A stretch of DNA of 64,000 bases from Rhodospirillaceae bacterium UBA1479 (GTDB taxonomy: Bacteria > Pseudomonadota > Alphaproteobacteria > Rhodospirillales > Casp-alpha2): NCBI GenBank assembly GCA_002325375.1, contig DCRZ01000008.1, positions 63,438 through 127,437 of the forward strand, given 5' to 3'. A model generated the notes under the pieces. The model ran no database searches and was not told the origin of the DNA. It saw only the letters and a program-made list of their open reading frames with translations. Shown here in pieces: positions 24,355 to 33,274 of this stretch (position 1 is its first letter; each line of letters begins with the position of its first letter). The position numbers and the translations under genes were made by a program.

Positions 24355-24765
24355 TCAAGCGCCTTCCATCGCGGGAACGGCGGAAATGATCACCATGGCG
24401 TGGGCCAGGGGGTATTCATCGGTCTGGGAGACATGAACCTGGGCGACCATGCCGGGCGGCGTCAGCGCGTCGAGCCGCGCCTTGGCGCCGCCGGTGATCA
24501 GCATATAGGGCTGCCCCGTGGGCAGGTTGGCGACCACCATGTCCTTCCAGAACACGCCCAGGCGAAATCCGGTGCCCAGCGCCTTGGCGCAGGCTTCCTT
24601 GGCGGCGAAGCTCTGGGCGAAGGAGGCCGCCGGATTCTGCCGACGATAGGCCTTTTTCTGCTCGCCCTCGGCGAACAGGCGGTCGACGAAGCGGTCCCCG
24701 AACCGGTCCAGCGTGCGCTCGATCCGGCGGATGTCGCACAGGTCCGTGCCGATTCCGATGATCAT
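24355..24765 (-). CDS. acpS: Holo-[acyl-carrier-protein] synthase
   Basis: 136 residues. AcpS transfers phosphopantetheine from CoA to acyl carrier protein. The magnesium-binding D8 lies in [13 protein letters not shown] and E57 in [32 protein letters not shown] is the conserved C-terminal strand, with the usual S-x-x-x-x-x-A-x-A pattern. It sits 37 bases behind pdxJ and 101 bases before lepB; pdxJ-acpS-lepB is a conserved order. Confidence 0.97.
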   Translation of the reverse strand: MIIGIGTDLCDIRRIERTLDRFGDRFVDRLFAEGEQKKAYRRQNPAASFAQSFAAKEACAKALGTGFRLGVFWKDMVVANLPTGQPYMLITGGAKARLDALTPPGMVAQVHVSQTDEYPLAHAMVIISAVPAMEGA

Positions 24766-24802
24766 GGGCGGGATGTCATGGTCTGCGGGCGTTCCAGCGT
24801 CG

Positions 24803-25558
24803 TCACGCGGAGCGTTCGCCCAGGGCTTCGGCCCGGGCCTGGTCCATCAGGGCGCGCATGCGCTTGATGGCGCTTTCCAGGCCGCCGAAAATCGCCTCGC
24901 CGATCAGGAAATGGCCGATGTTCAGCTCGGCGACGGTGGCGATCGCGGCCACCGGCCCGACCGTGTCGAAGGTCAGGCCGTGCCCGGCATGGCATTCCAG
25001 GCCGATGGCCTCGGCATGGGCGGCTGCGTCCTTAACCCGCTGCAGTTGCGCCGCCTGGGTGGCCGGCCCGGCGTCGCAATAGGCGCCGGTGTGAAGTTCG
25101 ACCACGGGGGCGCCCAGGGCCTTGGCGGCGTCCAATTGCACGGGGTCAGGTTCGATGAACAGGGAAACGCGGATGCCGGCGGCGTTCAGGGCGTCGACAT
25201 AGGGTTTCAGGGATCCCATGCCGCCGGCGGCGTCCAGGCCGCCTTCGGTCGTCCGTTCCTCGCGCTTTTCCGGCACGATGCAGGCCGCATGCGGCTTATG
25301 GCGCAGGGCGATGGCCAGCATTTCCTCCGTCGCCGCCATCTCGAAGTTGAGCGGCAGGTCGATCTGCGCCACAAGCCGCGCCATGTCGTCGTCGGAGATA
25401 TGGCGCCGGTCTTCGCGCAGATGGGCCGTGATGCCGTCGGCCCCGGCCTGGGCGGCGGCGCGGGCCGCGCGCACGGGGTCGGGATGGCCGCCGCCGCGGG
25501 CGTTGCGGATGGTCGCCACGTGGTCGATGTTGACGCCGAGCCTGAGATATCCGGTCAT
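24803..25558 (-). CDS. pdxJ: Pyridoxine 5'-phosphate synthase
   Basis: 251 residues from the ATG at 25558 ([19 protein letters not shown]); an upstream in-frame TTG at 25567 is less likely. PdxJ condenses 1-deoxyxylulose 5-phosphate with aminoacetone phosphate in vitamin B6 synthesis. [38 protein letters not shown] and [12 protein letters not shown] are intact TIM-barrel motifs. It is 22 bases from the end of rel. Confidence 0.98.
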   Translation of the reverse strand: MTGYLRLGVNIDHVATIRNARGGGHPDPVRAARAAAQAGADGITAHLREDRRHISDDDMARLVAQIDLPLNFEMAATEEMLAIALRHKPHAACIVPEKREERTTEGGLDAAGGMGSLKPYVDALNAAGIRVSLFIEPDPVQLDAAKALGAPVVELHTGAYCDAGPATQAAQLQRVKDAAAHAEAIGLECHAGHGLTFDTVGPVAAIATVAELNIGHFLIGEAIFGGLESAIKRMRALMDQARAEALGERSA

Positions 25559-25580
25559 CGTCTTCAAATCCTTGCCTGCC

Positions 25581-27743
25581 CTAGCCTTTCGCGCGTTCGA
25601 CCGAATTGACGGCGGGCGACGCGCGTAGCGCCGCGATGATGTCGGTCAGGTGCTTGACGTCGCGCACCTCGACATCGATCAGCATGTCGAAGAAATCGGT
25701 CGAACGGTTGATGATCTTGAGGTTCGAGATATTGCCGTCGTTCTTGGCGATCATGGTCGACAGATCGCCGAGCGAGCCCGGTGCGTTGGCGACGGTGACA
25801 TGGACGCGGCCGACATGCAGGTCGTGCTGCGCCTCGCCCCGATCCCAGGCAAGATCAAGCCAGCGTTCCGGCTCGTCGCCGTAACCTTCCAGAGTGTCAC
25901 AGTCGATGGTGTGCACGGTGACGCCGCGCCCCGTGGTGACGATGCCGACGATGCGGTCGCCCGGCAGCGGATGGCAGCAGCCGGCGAAATGCATGGCCAT
26001 GCCGGGGATCAGGCCCTGAATGGGGACGCCGCCGCCCTCCCCCTTGTCCTTGCCGCGCTTGCGGCTGCGCGCCTCGGCCAATGGCACGACGATGTCGTCA
26101 CCGTCTTTATTCTTGCGCTTGGCCCGGGGATAGACGGCTTCCAAAACCTCGCGGCCGCTCTGATTTCCCATGCCGACGGCGACATAGAGATCGTCGACCG
26201 TCGCCAGGGTCAGTTTTTTCAGGGCCGCGTTTAACCCTTTTTCAGTAAGCTCGTAGTCGGCTTCCTTGAAGCTGCGCTGCAGGATGGAGCGGCCGAGCTT
26301 TTCGTATTCTTCGCGCTCCTGCAGGCGGACGAAGCGCCGGATGCGCGCCCGCGCCTTGCCGGTCACGACGAAGCGCTCCCAGGTCGGGTTGGGCGTCTGC
26401 GCCTTGGACGTCACGATCTCGACCTGATCGCCGTTTCGAAGCTCCGTGCGCAGCGGCATCATCTTGCCGTTGATCTTGGCGCCGACGCAGTGGTCGCCGA
26501 CCTCGGAATGGACGGCATAGGCGAAATCGACGGTGGTCGCTCCCCTCGGCAGGTTGATCAGGTCGCCGCGGGGCGTGAAGCAGAACACCTGGTCCTGGAA
26601 CATCTCCATCTTGGAGTGTTCCAACACTTCCTCGGGGTCCGAGGCATGTTCCAGAATGTCGAGCAGTTCGCGCAGCCAACGGTACTGGGTGCCGTCCTTG
26701 GCCGGCCCGCCCTGCTTGTAATTCCAATGGGCGGCGACGCCCAGTTCGGCGACATCGTGCATGACCCTGGTGCGAATCTGCAGTTCGATGCGCTGTTGGT
26801 GCGGACCGAACACGCCGGTATGAAGCGACTGATAACCGTTCGGCTTCGGCATGGAGATGTAGTCTTTGAAACGTCCCGGCACGACCCGATAGGCGTTGTG
26901 CGCCACGCCAAGCGCCTTGTAGCAGTCCTCGATGCTGTTCACGGTGATGCGGAAGGCCATGATGTCCGACAATTGTTCGAACCCCACGTCGTGCTTCTGC
27001 ATCTTGCGCCAGATTGAATAAGGCGACTTCTCGCGGCCGTTGACCTCGGCCTCGATACCGTTCTCCGACAGGGTTTCCGTCAGTTCGCCGATGATCTTGG
27101 GCACCAGCTCGCCACCCTGCTCGCGCAGGGTATCCAGGCGTTTGACCACGGCGCGACGCGCTTCCGGGTTGATTTCGGCGAAGGCCAGGTCTTCGAGTTC
27201 GGTCTTGATTTCCTGCATGCCGATGCGTTCGGCCAGCGGCGCATAGATGTCCATGGTTTCCATGGCGATGCGGCGGCGCTTTTCGTCGCTTTTGATGTAA
27301 TGCAGGGTCCGCATGTTGTGCAGGCGGTCGGCCAGTTTGACCAGCAGCACACGGATGTCCTCGGACATCGCCAGCACCAGCTTACGGAAGTTTTCCGCCT
27401 GTTTGGCGCGGTCCGATTGGAATTCGATGCGGGTCAGCTTGGTCACGCCATCAACCAGCTGGGCAACCTCGTTGCCGAAGTGGGCGCGGATATCCTCCAG
27501 CGTCGCCACCGTATCCTCGATGGTGTCGTGCAGCAGGGCCGTTTCGATGGTGGCGCTGTCGACCCGATAGGAGGTGAGAATCCCCGCGACCTCGATCGGG
27601 TGCGAGAAGTACGGATCGCCCGATGCGCGCTTTTGCGAGCCATGCGCCTTCATGGCGAACACGTAGGCGCCATTGATCCCGACCTCGTCCGCGTTGGGAT
27701 CGTAGGCCTTTACCCGTTCAACAAGTTCGAACTGGCGGATCAC
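25581..27743 (-). CDS. Bifunctional (p)ppGpp synthetase/hydrolase (RelA/SpoT)
   Basis: 720 residues from a GTG. It makes and degrades the stringent alarmone (p)ppGpp. Domains: an HD hydrolase with HDTIEDT near residue 70; a synthetase with [15 protein letters not shown] and [19 protein letters not shown]; a TGS domain ([24 protein letters not shown] across about residues 390-415); and a C-terminal ACT domain ([19 protein letters not shown]). The RxKD form of the synthetase loop, with an intact HD motif, indicates the bifunctional Rsh type usual in alphaproteobacteria. It follows rpoZ by 104 bases. Confidence 0.97.
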   Translation of the reverse strand: MIRQFELVERVKAYDPNADEVGINGAYVFAMKAHGSQKRASGDPYFSHPIEVAGILTSYRVDSATIETALLHDTIEDTVATLEDIRAHFGNEVAQLVDGVTKLTRIEFQSDRAKQAENFRKLVLAMSEDIRVLLVKLADRLHNMRTLHYIKSDEKRRRIAMETMDIYAPLAERIGMQEIKTELEDLAFAEINPEARRAVVKRLDTLREQGGELVPKIIGELTETLSENGIEAEVNGREKSPYSIWRKMQKHDVGFEQLSDIMAFRITVNSIEDCYKALGVAHNAYRVVPGRFKDYISMPKPNGYQSLHTGVFGPHQQRIELQIRTRVMHDVAELGVAAHWNYKQGGPAKDGTQYRWLRELLDILEHASDPEEVLEHSKMEMFQDQVFCFTPRGDLINLPRGATTVDFAYAVHSEVGDHCVGAKINGKMMPLRTELRNGDQVEIVTSKAQTPNPTWERFVVTGKARARIRRFVRLQEREEYEKLGRSILQRSFKEADYELTEKGLNAALKKLTLATVDDLYVAVGMGNQSGREVLEAVYPRAKRKNKDGDDIVVPLAEARSRKRGKDKGEGGGVPIQGLIPGMAMHFAGCCHPLPGDRIVGIVTTGRGVTVHTIDCDTLEGYGDEPERWLDLAWDRGEAQHDLHVGRVHVTVANAPGSLGDLSTMIAKNDGNISNLKIINRSTDFFDMLIDVEVRDVKHLTDIIAALRASPAVNSVERAKG

Positions 27744-27847
27744 GAAGGGGGCGCCTTATTCAGTCAATAACGGGACGCCGCCCTCAGATTGCCGGAACAC
27801 GCGGCACGGCCACGGTTCCGGTCGGGAATGTGTCATGGACGAGGACT

Positions 27848-28267
27848 TTAGTCCTCCAGCCCAATCTCCGCATCCTTGAAAACGACGTCTGCCCCCATCG
27901 TAGCAGGGTCCGCGCCGTCGTCCACGTCCAAAGTATCGTCGCCGTCATCGTCGTCAGATGCACCGGCGGTCGCACCCATTGCGGACAACTGCATGGCTTC
28001 CGGAACCGCGGGATCAAGATCCTCGATGGATTCCTCCATCTGCACGTATTTCTGCATGCCCTTGATCAGGGATTCTTCGAGTTCCGGCAACGTCACGGCT
28101 TCCTCGGCGATTTCACGCAGGGCCACGACCGGGTTCTTGTCGTTGTCGCGGTCGACGGCCAGCGGGGCCCCGGCCGAAATATGGCGGGCACGCTGGGCCG
28201 CGAGCATGACCAGCTCGAAGCGGTTGGGAATCTTCAGAACGCAATCTTCGACCGTAACGCGGGCCAT
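27848..28267 (-). CDS. rpoZ: DNA-directed RNA polymerase omega subunit
   Basis: 139 residues from the ATG at 28267, preceded by a strong GGAGG. Omega stabilises the beta' subunit and takes part in ppGpp binding. The core [20 protein letters not shown] and [11 protein letters not shown] is standard and ends near residue 65. The remaining half is a long acidic tail ([18 protein letters not shown]) not present in the 91-residue E. coli protein. The neighbour rel makes the alarmone that omega helps sense. Confidence 0.97.
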   Translation of the reverse strand: MARVTVEDCVLKIPNRFELVMLAAQRARHISAGAPLAVDRDNDKNPVVALREIAEEAVTLPELEESLIKGMQKYVQMEESIEDLDPAVPEAMQLSAMGATAGASDDDDGDDTLDVDDGADPATMGADVVFKDAEIGLED

Positions 28268-28328
28268 GCGGAACCTCCGGGGTCGGAATGTCAGGAATAT
28301 GGGTCGCCAATCATTGGCAAGGCTGTGG

Positions 28329-28357
28329 GTTATATGCCGGAGTGCAGGGATTATCAA
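28329..28357 (-). promoter_or_regulatory. Sigma-70 promoter of rpoZ-rel
   Basis: On the minus strand TTGATA (28357-28352), a 17-base spacer and TATAAC (28334-28329) form a near-consensus sigma-70 promoter in the folK-rpoZ gap. The -10 lies about 62 bases before the rpoZ ATG. It probably drives rpoZ and rel. Confidence 0.7.
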
Positions 28358-28370
28358 GCTTTTCGGCGAA

Positions 28371-28913
28371 TTATTCGGAGGTCTGCCATTCCGTGCCCAG
28401 ATAGCCCCCGTCGTCGGCGAGCGGGCGGATTTCCTGGTCCGCCGGCAGGTCGGCGCAGAGGTCTTCGATCGTGCGTCCCAGTAATGGGTGGCGCCAGCCA
28501 GGGGCCACGTCGCGGATCGGCAGCAAGGCGAAGGCGCGGGTATGCAGACGCGGATGCGGCACCTCCAGATCGCCCGTCAACACCCGGTCGCCGAAGGTCA
28601 AAAGGTCGAGGTCCAGAATGCGCGCGGCGTTGCGCTCGCTGCGGCGCCGTCCGAACCGGGTTTCGATGTCCAGCAAGACTGCCATCAGGGCATCCGGGGT
28701 CAGGTCCGTGGCCACGGCGACGGCGCCGTTGACGAACCAGGGTTGATCGGAAATCGGTACGGGAGCGGTTTCGTACCATCCGGCGTGGGCCGTGATTTCG
28801 ACCCCGGGATGTTGTGAAAGAACCTGCAGCGCCGCCCCGCAGGTGGCGCGTGGCGGCCCGAATTCCGCGGTCGGCAGGTTGCCGCCAACCCCAATAACGA
28901 TGGGCCCGCTCAC
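28371..28913 (-). CDS. folK: 2-amino-4-hydroxy-6-hydroxymethyldihydropteridine diphosphokinase
   Basis: 180 residues from a GTG. FolK transfers pyrophosphate from ATP to the pterin alcohol in folate synthesis. Visible motifs are [48 protein letters not shown] (family RxxERxxPRxxDLDLL pattern, with AA in place of GP) and [15 protein letters not shown]. It is divergent from the NYN gene and leads into the rpoZ region on the same strand. Confidence 0.94.
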   Translation of the reverse strand: MSGPIVIGVGGNLPTAEFGPPRATCGAALQVLSQHPGVEITAHAGWYETAPVPISDQPWFVNGAVAVATDLTPDALMAVLLDIETRFGRRRSERNAARILDLDLLTFGDRVLTGDLEVPHPRLHTRAFALLPIRDVAPGWRHPLLGRTIEDLCADLPADQEIRPLADDGGYLGTEWQTSE

Positions 28914-29035
28914 GCCGGAATCCCTGGGCCGGCGGGCGTTGAATCCTTGTGCTTGGGGGGAATGGGGCTTAAGTGTTTCATTATTGGTATTGTGTAAAAA
29001 ATTAACGCTGTGATTTCACCAAGGGATTGATGGTA

Positions 29036-29662
29036 ATGAATTTTTATCCTGAAGAACGCGTGGCCCTATTCATCGACGGCTCTAATCTTTACGCCGCCGC
29101 CCGGGCGCTCAACTTCGATATCGACTACAAGCGTCTGTTGGCCGTTTTCTCCGGAAAATGCCGTTTGGTGCGGGCCTTCTACTACACGGCCATGGTCGAG
29201 GACCAGGAGTATTCACCGATCCGCCCCCTCGTCGACTGGCTGGACTACAACGGCTACACCATGGTCACCAAGCCGACCAAGGAATTCACGGATTCCGCCG
29301 GCCGGCGCAAGATCAAGGGCAACATGGACATTGAACTGGCCATTGATGTGATGGAAATGGCCGACAAGCTCGACCATATCGTGCTGTTTTCCGGCGACGG
29401 CGACTTTCGCCGCCTGGTCGACGCCGTGCAGCGCAAGGGCTGCCGGGTCAGCGTCGTATCCACCGTGCGCTCGCAGCCGCCCATGGTCGCTGATGAACTG
29501 CGCCGCCAGGCCGATATCTTCGTCGAACTGCAAAGTCTGCAAACGGCCATCCAGCGCGCCGGCGGTCCGTCCAACAACGTCATGCCCGATGACGACGATG
29601 ACGATTATGATGACGACGATTACGACGATGACGAAGGTGAAGCCGAGGTCGAAGTCGTCTGA
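29036..29662 (+). CDS. NYN-domain (LabA/DUF88-like) predicted RNase with acidic tail
   Basis: 208 residues from ATG 29036, nine bases behind AAGGGA; an ATG at 29030 is too close to that site. NYN domains are PIN-like nucleases. The acidic metal-binding positions are visible in VALFIDGSNLYAAARA, KGNMDIELAIDVMEMA and HIVLFSGDGDFRRLV. The last 26 residues are almost all Asp/Glu with tyrosines (DDDDDDYDDDDYDDDEGEAE). The target RNA is unknown. The start of the uracil-DNA glycosylase gene is only 5 bases behind the stop, so they are probably co-translated. Confidence 0.92.
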   Translation: MNFYPEERVALFIDGSNLYAAARALNFDIDYKRLLAVFSGKCRLVRAFYYTAMVEDQEYSPIRPLVDWLDYNGYTMVTKPTKEFTDSAGRRKIKGNMDIELAIDVMEMADKLDHIVLFSGDGDFRRLVDAVQRKGCRVSVVSTVRSQPPMVADELRRQADIFVELQSLQTAIQRAGGPSNNVMPDDDDDDYDDDDYDDDEGEAEVEVV

Positions 29663-29667
29663 GCCGC

Positions 29668-30312
29668 ATGCCCGCCGTATTCCAGAACCCGCCCCGCGAC
29701 TGTGCGAAATGCCCCAGATTGGCCGGATTTCGCGCCGATAACCGCGCCGCCTTTCCCGATTGGCACAATGCCCCCGTCCCCGCTTTCGGGCCGCTTGATG
29801 CGCGGCTTCTGATTGTCGGGCTGGCCCCCGGGCTGCGCGGCGCCAACCGCACGGCGCGGCCGTTCACCGGCGATTATGCCGGCGACCTGTTGTACCCCAC
29901 GTTGGGCGAATTCGGCTGGACCGAAGGCACCTATGGCGCCGCGCCGGACGATGGGCTGCGCCTCAAGGGCTGCCGCATCACCAACGCCGTGCGTTGCGTG
30001 CCGCCGGAAAACAAACCGACGGGGGCTGAATGCAAGGCCTGCCGCCCTTATCTCGCGGATGAAATCGCGGCCATGCCCAACCTGCGGGTGATCCTGGCCC
30101 TGGGCGGCGTCGCCCATGCCAACGTCCTGACGACACTGGACGAGCGGAAAAAGGATTTCCCTTTCGGCCACGGCAACAGTCATGTCCTGACATCCGGCCG
30201 GCGACTGATCGACAGCTATCACTGCTCTCGCTACAACACCAACACCGGCCGCCTGACCCCGGACATGTTCCGCGACGTGTTCGCCGCCATCGCCGCCCTG
30301 ATGGCGGCCTGA
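29668..30312 (+). CDS. Uracil-DNA glycosylase, family 5-like
   Basis: 214 residues. It removes uracil (family 5 also hypoxanthine) from DNA. An iron-sulfur cluster is likely held by CAKC (C12, C15) and the cysteines of NAVRCVPP and ECKACRP. Motif 1, GLAPGLRGANRTARPFTGD, lacks the polar catalytic residue, as in family 5. Motif 2 reads DSYHCSRYNTNTGRLT, with cysteine where H-P-S is usual. There is no clear ribosome binding site; the short 5-base gap to the NYN gene suggests coupled translation. Confidence 0.92.
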   Translation: MPAVFQNPPRDCAKCPRLAGFRADNRAAFPDWHNAPVPAFGPLDARLLIVGLAPGLRGANRTARPFTGDYAGDLLYPTLGEFGWTEGTYGAAPDDGLRLKGCRITNAVRCVPPENKPTGAECKACRPYLADEIAAMPNLRVILALGGVAHANVLTTLDERKKDFPFGHGNSHVLTSGRRLIDSYHCSRYNTNTGRLTPDMFRDVFAAIAALMAA

Positions 30313-30341
30313 CCCGTCATTCATCCCCCCGGAACAAGGGC

Positions 30342-30371
30342 TTGGCGGCAAGCGGTTGTTCGGGTTATCGT
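30342..30371 (+). promoter_or_regulatory. Candidate promoter of the DUF4169-like gene
   Basis: TTGGCG (30342-30347), an 18-base spacer and TATCGT (30366-30371) lie about 50 bases before the ATG of the small gene at 30420. The match is moderate. Confidence 0.35.
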
Positions 30372-30419
30372 TTTTACGGCGCCTTGTCTGAGACGCGCCG
30401 GTGCGAACGGAGGGACGAG

Positions 30420-30620
30420 ATGGCCGCGGAGATCGTCAACTTACGTCAATACCGCAAGGAAAAGCAGCGCCAGGAGCGCGAACGAACCGCCGAACAGAAC
30501 CGAGTCCGGTTCGGCCGCGACAAGGCGCAGCGGCGGGAAGACGAGACGGATCGCCGACGCAGCGAACAGGACCTGGACGGTAAGCAGATCGACCCCGAAA
30601 GCGACAAGCCCGCGGGCTGA
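30420..30620 (+). CDS. DUF4169 family protein
   Basis: 66 residues from ATG 30420, with GGAGGGA before it. The sequence is almost entirely charged and helical (NLRQYRKEKQRQERERTAEQ, RFGRDKAQRREDETDRRRS) and matches the alphaproteobacterial DUF4169 pattern EIVNLRQxRK as I recall it. Probably a single coil or a nucleic-acid-binding helix. Function unknown. It converges with the DUF4170-like gene, 26 bases between stops. Confidence 0.85.
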   Translation: MAAEIVNLRQYRKEKQRQERERTAEQNRVRFGRDKAQRREDETDRRRSEQDLDGKQIDPESDKPAG

Positions 30621-30646
30621 CGGCCATAAGGCCGCCCCCAACCAAC

Positions 30647-30877
30647 CTAGTGGTTGTGGGCTTCTTCCGGTTCCAGCAGCCGGTGCAGGTGCACGATCAC
30701 GTACTTCATGTTGGCGTCGTCCACATGGGACTGTGACGCGCCGCGCCAGGCCGTCAAAGCCTTGGCATAGCTGGGATAGATGCCGACGACTTCCAGATTA
30801 TCCGGATCGACGAAATCCTGGCCCTGGGGGTCGGTTACCTTGCCCCCGAAAACGAGATGCAGAAGCGCATTCGACAT
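30647..30877 (-). CDS. DUF4170 family protein
   Basis: 76 residues from ATG 30877 (MSNALLHLVFGGKVTDPQG), preceded by AAAGGGA; the longer open frame is not conserved. The pattern HLVFGG, FVDPDNLEVVGIYPSYAKALTAWRG and MKYVIVHLHRLLEPE matches DUF4170 as I recall it. It looks like a small alpha/beta fold. Function unknown. Its N-terminal region is divergent from the glutathione S-transferase. Confidence 0.87.
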   Translation of the reverse strand: MSNALLHLVFGGKVTDPQGQDFVDPDNLEVVGIYPSYAKALTAWRGASQSHVDDANMKYVIVHLHRLLEPEEAHNH

Positions 30878-31052
30878 ATTCAGTCCCTTTTCCGTTCTTT
30901 TGACTGCCTCTGGACGTTTCCTCACGGATTGTTCATCCGCGGACCAACTGTTGTTCCGGCGCATTCACTGGCGGCCGGCGGAATTTTCCCTAAACTAGGG
31001 CCAATCCCGCGGACGGGCAATACACCCAAGGTCCAGTCTCGCGGCCATCGAA

Positions 31053-31065
31053 ACCTTTGAAAGGT
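31053..31065. promoter_or_regulatory. 13-bp palindrome before the glutathione S-transferase
   Basis: ACCTTT-G-AAAGGT is a perfect interrupted palindrome ending 11 bases before the ATG of the transferase. It covers the probable ribosome binding site (AAAGGT), so it could form a small hairpin controlling translation or be an operator. It may be chance. Confidence 0.25.
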
Positions 31066-31076
31066 CTGCAACGACA

Positions 31077-31775
31077 ATGATCGATCTCTATTCCTGGCCT
31101 ACGCCCAATGGGCACAAGGTCCATATCATGCTCGAGGAAACCGGGCTGGCGTACAACGTGCACCCCATCAACATCCAAAAGGGCGACCAATTCCAGCCCG
31201 AGTTCCTGAAAATCTCGCCGAACAACCGAATCCCGGCGATCGTCGATCAGGACGGCCCCGGCGGAAAGCCCTACTCCCTGTTCGAAAGCGGCGCCATTCT
31301 GATCTATCTGGCCGAGAAAACCGGCAAATTCCTGCCGACCGACCCCACGGCCAAATACGACACCCTGCAATGGCTGATGTGGCAGATGGGCGGCATCGGC
31401 CCGATGTTCGGCCAGGCTCACCATTTCCGCGGCTATGCACCGGTCGAAATCCCCTACGCCGTCGATCGTTACACCAAGGAAGCCGGTCGCCTGTACGGTA
31501 TTCTCGACAAGCGTTTGGGGGAATCGGCCTACCTTGCCGGTCCCGACTACACCATCGCCGATATCGCGACCTTCCCCTGGACCCGCTCCATCGACCGCCA
31601 GGGCCATTCACTCGACGACTTCCCCAACGTGAAGCGCTGGTCCGCCGAAATCAACGCGCGGCCGGGCGTCGCCAAGGGCGTGACCGTTCTGGAAGCCGCA
31701 CGCGGCGAGCGCAAACCGCTGTCCGACGAAGAACGGGCGGTGATGTTCGGCGACAAGCAGTTCGCAAAACGGTAA
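31077..31775 (+). CDS. Glutathione S-transferase family protein (YfcG/Nu-class-like)
   Basis: 232 residues. The N-terminal thioredoxin-like domain starts MIDLYSWPTPNGHKVHIMLEE; TPNG is the active-site loop characteristic of the Nu-class disulfide-bond reductases such as YfcG. NNRIPAIVD and LFESGAILIYLAEKTG bind glutathione. The helical C-domain has YLAGPDYTIADIATFPW. A role in disulfide or peroxide reduction is likely. The downstream gene is a ferric-reductase-like flavocytochrome. Confidence 0.93.
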   Translation: MIDLYSWPTPNGHKVHIMLEETGLAYNVHPINIQKGDQFQPEFLKISPNNRIPAIVDQDGPGGKPYSLFESGAILIYLAEKTGKFLPTDPTAKYDTLQWLMWQMGGIGPMFGQAHHFRGYAPVEIPYAVDRYTKEAGRLYGILDKRLGESAYLAGPDYTIADIATFPWTRSIDRQGHSLDDFPNVKRWSAEINARPGVAKGVTVLEAARGERKPLSDEERAVMFGDKQFAKR

Positions 31776-31806
31776 GATCATCGGCACAGGCCGGATCGCC
31801 ATCGAT

Positions 31807-31851
31807 CCGTCACCGTCAGGGCGTAGGCCATTTAAATCCTGACGGTGACGG
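31807..31851 (+). repeat. 14-bp perfect inverted repeat between the GST and ferric reductase genes
   Basis: CCGTCACCGTCAGG (31807-31820) and its exact complement (31838-31851) flank a 17-base loop. There is no T-run behind it, so it is not a standard intrinsic terminator. It may be a terminator acting with Rho, an mRNA-stabilising hairpin, or an operator. The GTG that opens the long reading frame of the next gene (31845) lies inside the right arm. Confidence 0.8.
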
Positions 31852-31866
31852 GCGGACGGCAGCGCC

Positions 31867-31883
31867 AGGAGGGGGCTCGTATA
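31867..31883 (+). promoter_or_regulatory. Strong ribosome binding site facing an in-frame ATA codon
   Basis: AGGAGG at 31867-31872 is followed, 8 bases later, by ATA (31881-31883), in frame with the ferric-reductase-like protein. No ATG, GTG or TTG is in frame at a usable distance after the site. The arrangement suggests ATA initiation, or a sequence error or mutation in a former ATG. Confidence 0.45.
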
Positions 31884-33266
31884 AGCGCGATAGACGATCA
31901 GTCATCGACCGCCCGTTCGACCCCGGCGGGGAGTCTCCCCCTCCTCCGGGCCGCTGCCTTGATCGTCCTGTATTTCAGTCTGCTCGTACTGCCGGTCGTG
32001 GCGGCCTGGCTTCAGGACCTGCCGCCGCGGAAGTGGCAGGACGATCTGTCGTCGGGCATCGCCATGTGCGCCTTCGCCGGCATCCTTGCCGAGTTCGTGT
32101 TGTCCGGCCGGTTCCGCGTGATTTCAAGCCACCTTGGGATCGATACGACGATGCGGGTCCATCAGCTGATGGCCCGCGCGCTGACGGTCGTCGTGCTGAT
32201 TCACCCGATGCTCTACGTCACCCGGGGGCCGGCCTATCCCATGCCCTGGGACACGACGCGCCAACTGAGCCTTGATTTCAGCCTGATCGCGGTGCTGACC
32301 GGGCTCGTCGCCTGGGTGGCCCTGCTCGCCCTTGTTCTTTCCGGGATATTCCGCAACAAGCAAGGGGGCAGCTACGAAGCCTGGCGGGCGTCCCACGGCC
32401 TGGGTGCGGCAATCGTCGCCCTGTTCGGCACCTTGCATACGCTTGAAGCCGGGCGTTACAGCGAGCATCCCTTTCTCCGGTGGTTCTGGCTGGCGATGCT
32501 CACCGTGGCCCTCTTGGCGCTGGTCTGGATCTATCTTCTGAAACCGTTGTGGCAGACGCGCCATCCCTATGCCGTCCGCTCGGTGCGCAAGATCGGCGAC
32601 CGCACCTGGGAGCTCGCCATCGCCCCGGTCCGGGGAGACGCGCTCGCCTTCGATGCCGGGCAGTTCGTCTGGCTCAACGTCGGGCATAGCCCGTTTTCGT
32701 TGCACGAGAACCCGTTCTCGATCGCCTCCGCGCCAAGTACGCGCGACCAGTTGAGCTTCGTCATCAAGGAGGTCGGCGATTTCACCCGCAGCCTCGGGGA
32801 CCTCACGCCCGGAACGCCCGCCTTCGTCGACGGCCCGCACGGCAATATGACGCTCGGCGGGCGTGCTGCCGCCGGTATCGCGCTCTATGCCGGCGGTGTC
32901 GGCATCGCGCCGATCCTCTCGATCCTCCGCGAACTCCGGGCCCGGGGCGACCGCCGCCCGCTGGTTCTGTTGTTCGGCAACCGGGTCAGGGATCAGATCG
33001 TTTACCCGGACGAACTGGACGCGATGACGCGGGACCTCGACCTCAAGATCACGCATTTCCTTTCCGAGCCGCCCGCCGGCTGGACCGGCGAGACCGGGAT
33101 GGTCGACGCATCAGCCCTGAACAAGGTGTTTGACGGCCGCAACGCCGGTCAATGGCTGCATGTGATCTGCGGGCCGCTGCCGATGATCGAAATGATTGAG
33201 GCGGCGCTATTGGACCGCGGTGTCCCGGACGGACAGATACTTTCCGAGCGTTTCTATTACGACTGA
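31881..33266 (+). CDS. Ferric-reductase-like membrane flavocytochrome (FAD/NAD(P)H-dependent)
   Basis: About 461 residues from the ATA at 31881, or 473 from the GTG at 31845; the start is uncertain. An N-terminal membrane domain of about six helices holds two heme-histidine pairs: RVHQLMARALTVVVLIHPML and RASHGLGAAIVALFGTLH. Then comes an FAD domain (GQFVWLNVG, HENPFSIAS) and a NAD(P)H domain (LYAGGVGIAPILSILREL, VICGPLPM, ending FYYD). It resembles the NADPH-oxidase/ferric-reductase superfamily, moving electrons across the membrane from cytoplasmic NAD(P)H. The acceptor could be ferric iron, oxygen or a periplasmic protein. A 34-residue membrane protein follows 8 bases after its stop. Confidence 0.88.
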   Translation: MSAIDDQSSTARSTPAGSLPLLRAAALIVLYFSLLVLPVVAAWLQDLPPRKWQDDLSSGIAMCAFAGILAEFVLSGRFRVISSHLGIDTTMRVHQLMARALTVVVLIHPMLYVTRGPAYPMPWDTTRQLSLDFSLIAVLTGLVAWVALLALVLSGIFRNKQGGSYEAWRASHGLGAAIVALFGTLHTLEAGRYSEHPFLRWFWLAMLTVALLALVWIYLLKPLWQTRHPYAVRSVRKIGDRTWELAIAPVRGDALAFDAGQFVWLNVGHSPFSLHENPFSIASAPSTRDQLSFVIKEVGDFTRSLGDLTPGTPAFVDGPHGNMTLGGRAAAGIALYAGGVGIAPILSILRELRARGDRRPLVLLFGNRVRDQIVYPDELDAMTRDLDLKITHFLSEPPAGWTGETGMVDASALNKVFDGRNAGQWLHVICGPLPMIEMIEAALLDRGVPDGQILSERFYYD

Positions 33267-33274
33267 GGCCCCCG

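Noticed and set aside
28914..29035. TTAA-N7-ATTA pattern upstream of the NYN gene as a CtrA-type site
   Set aside because: Only one half-site matches and similar partial matches occur in other AT-rich gaps (for example near 51520).
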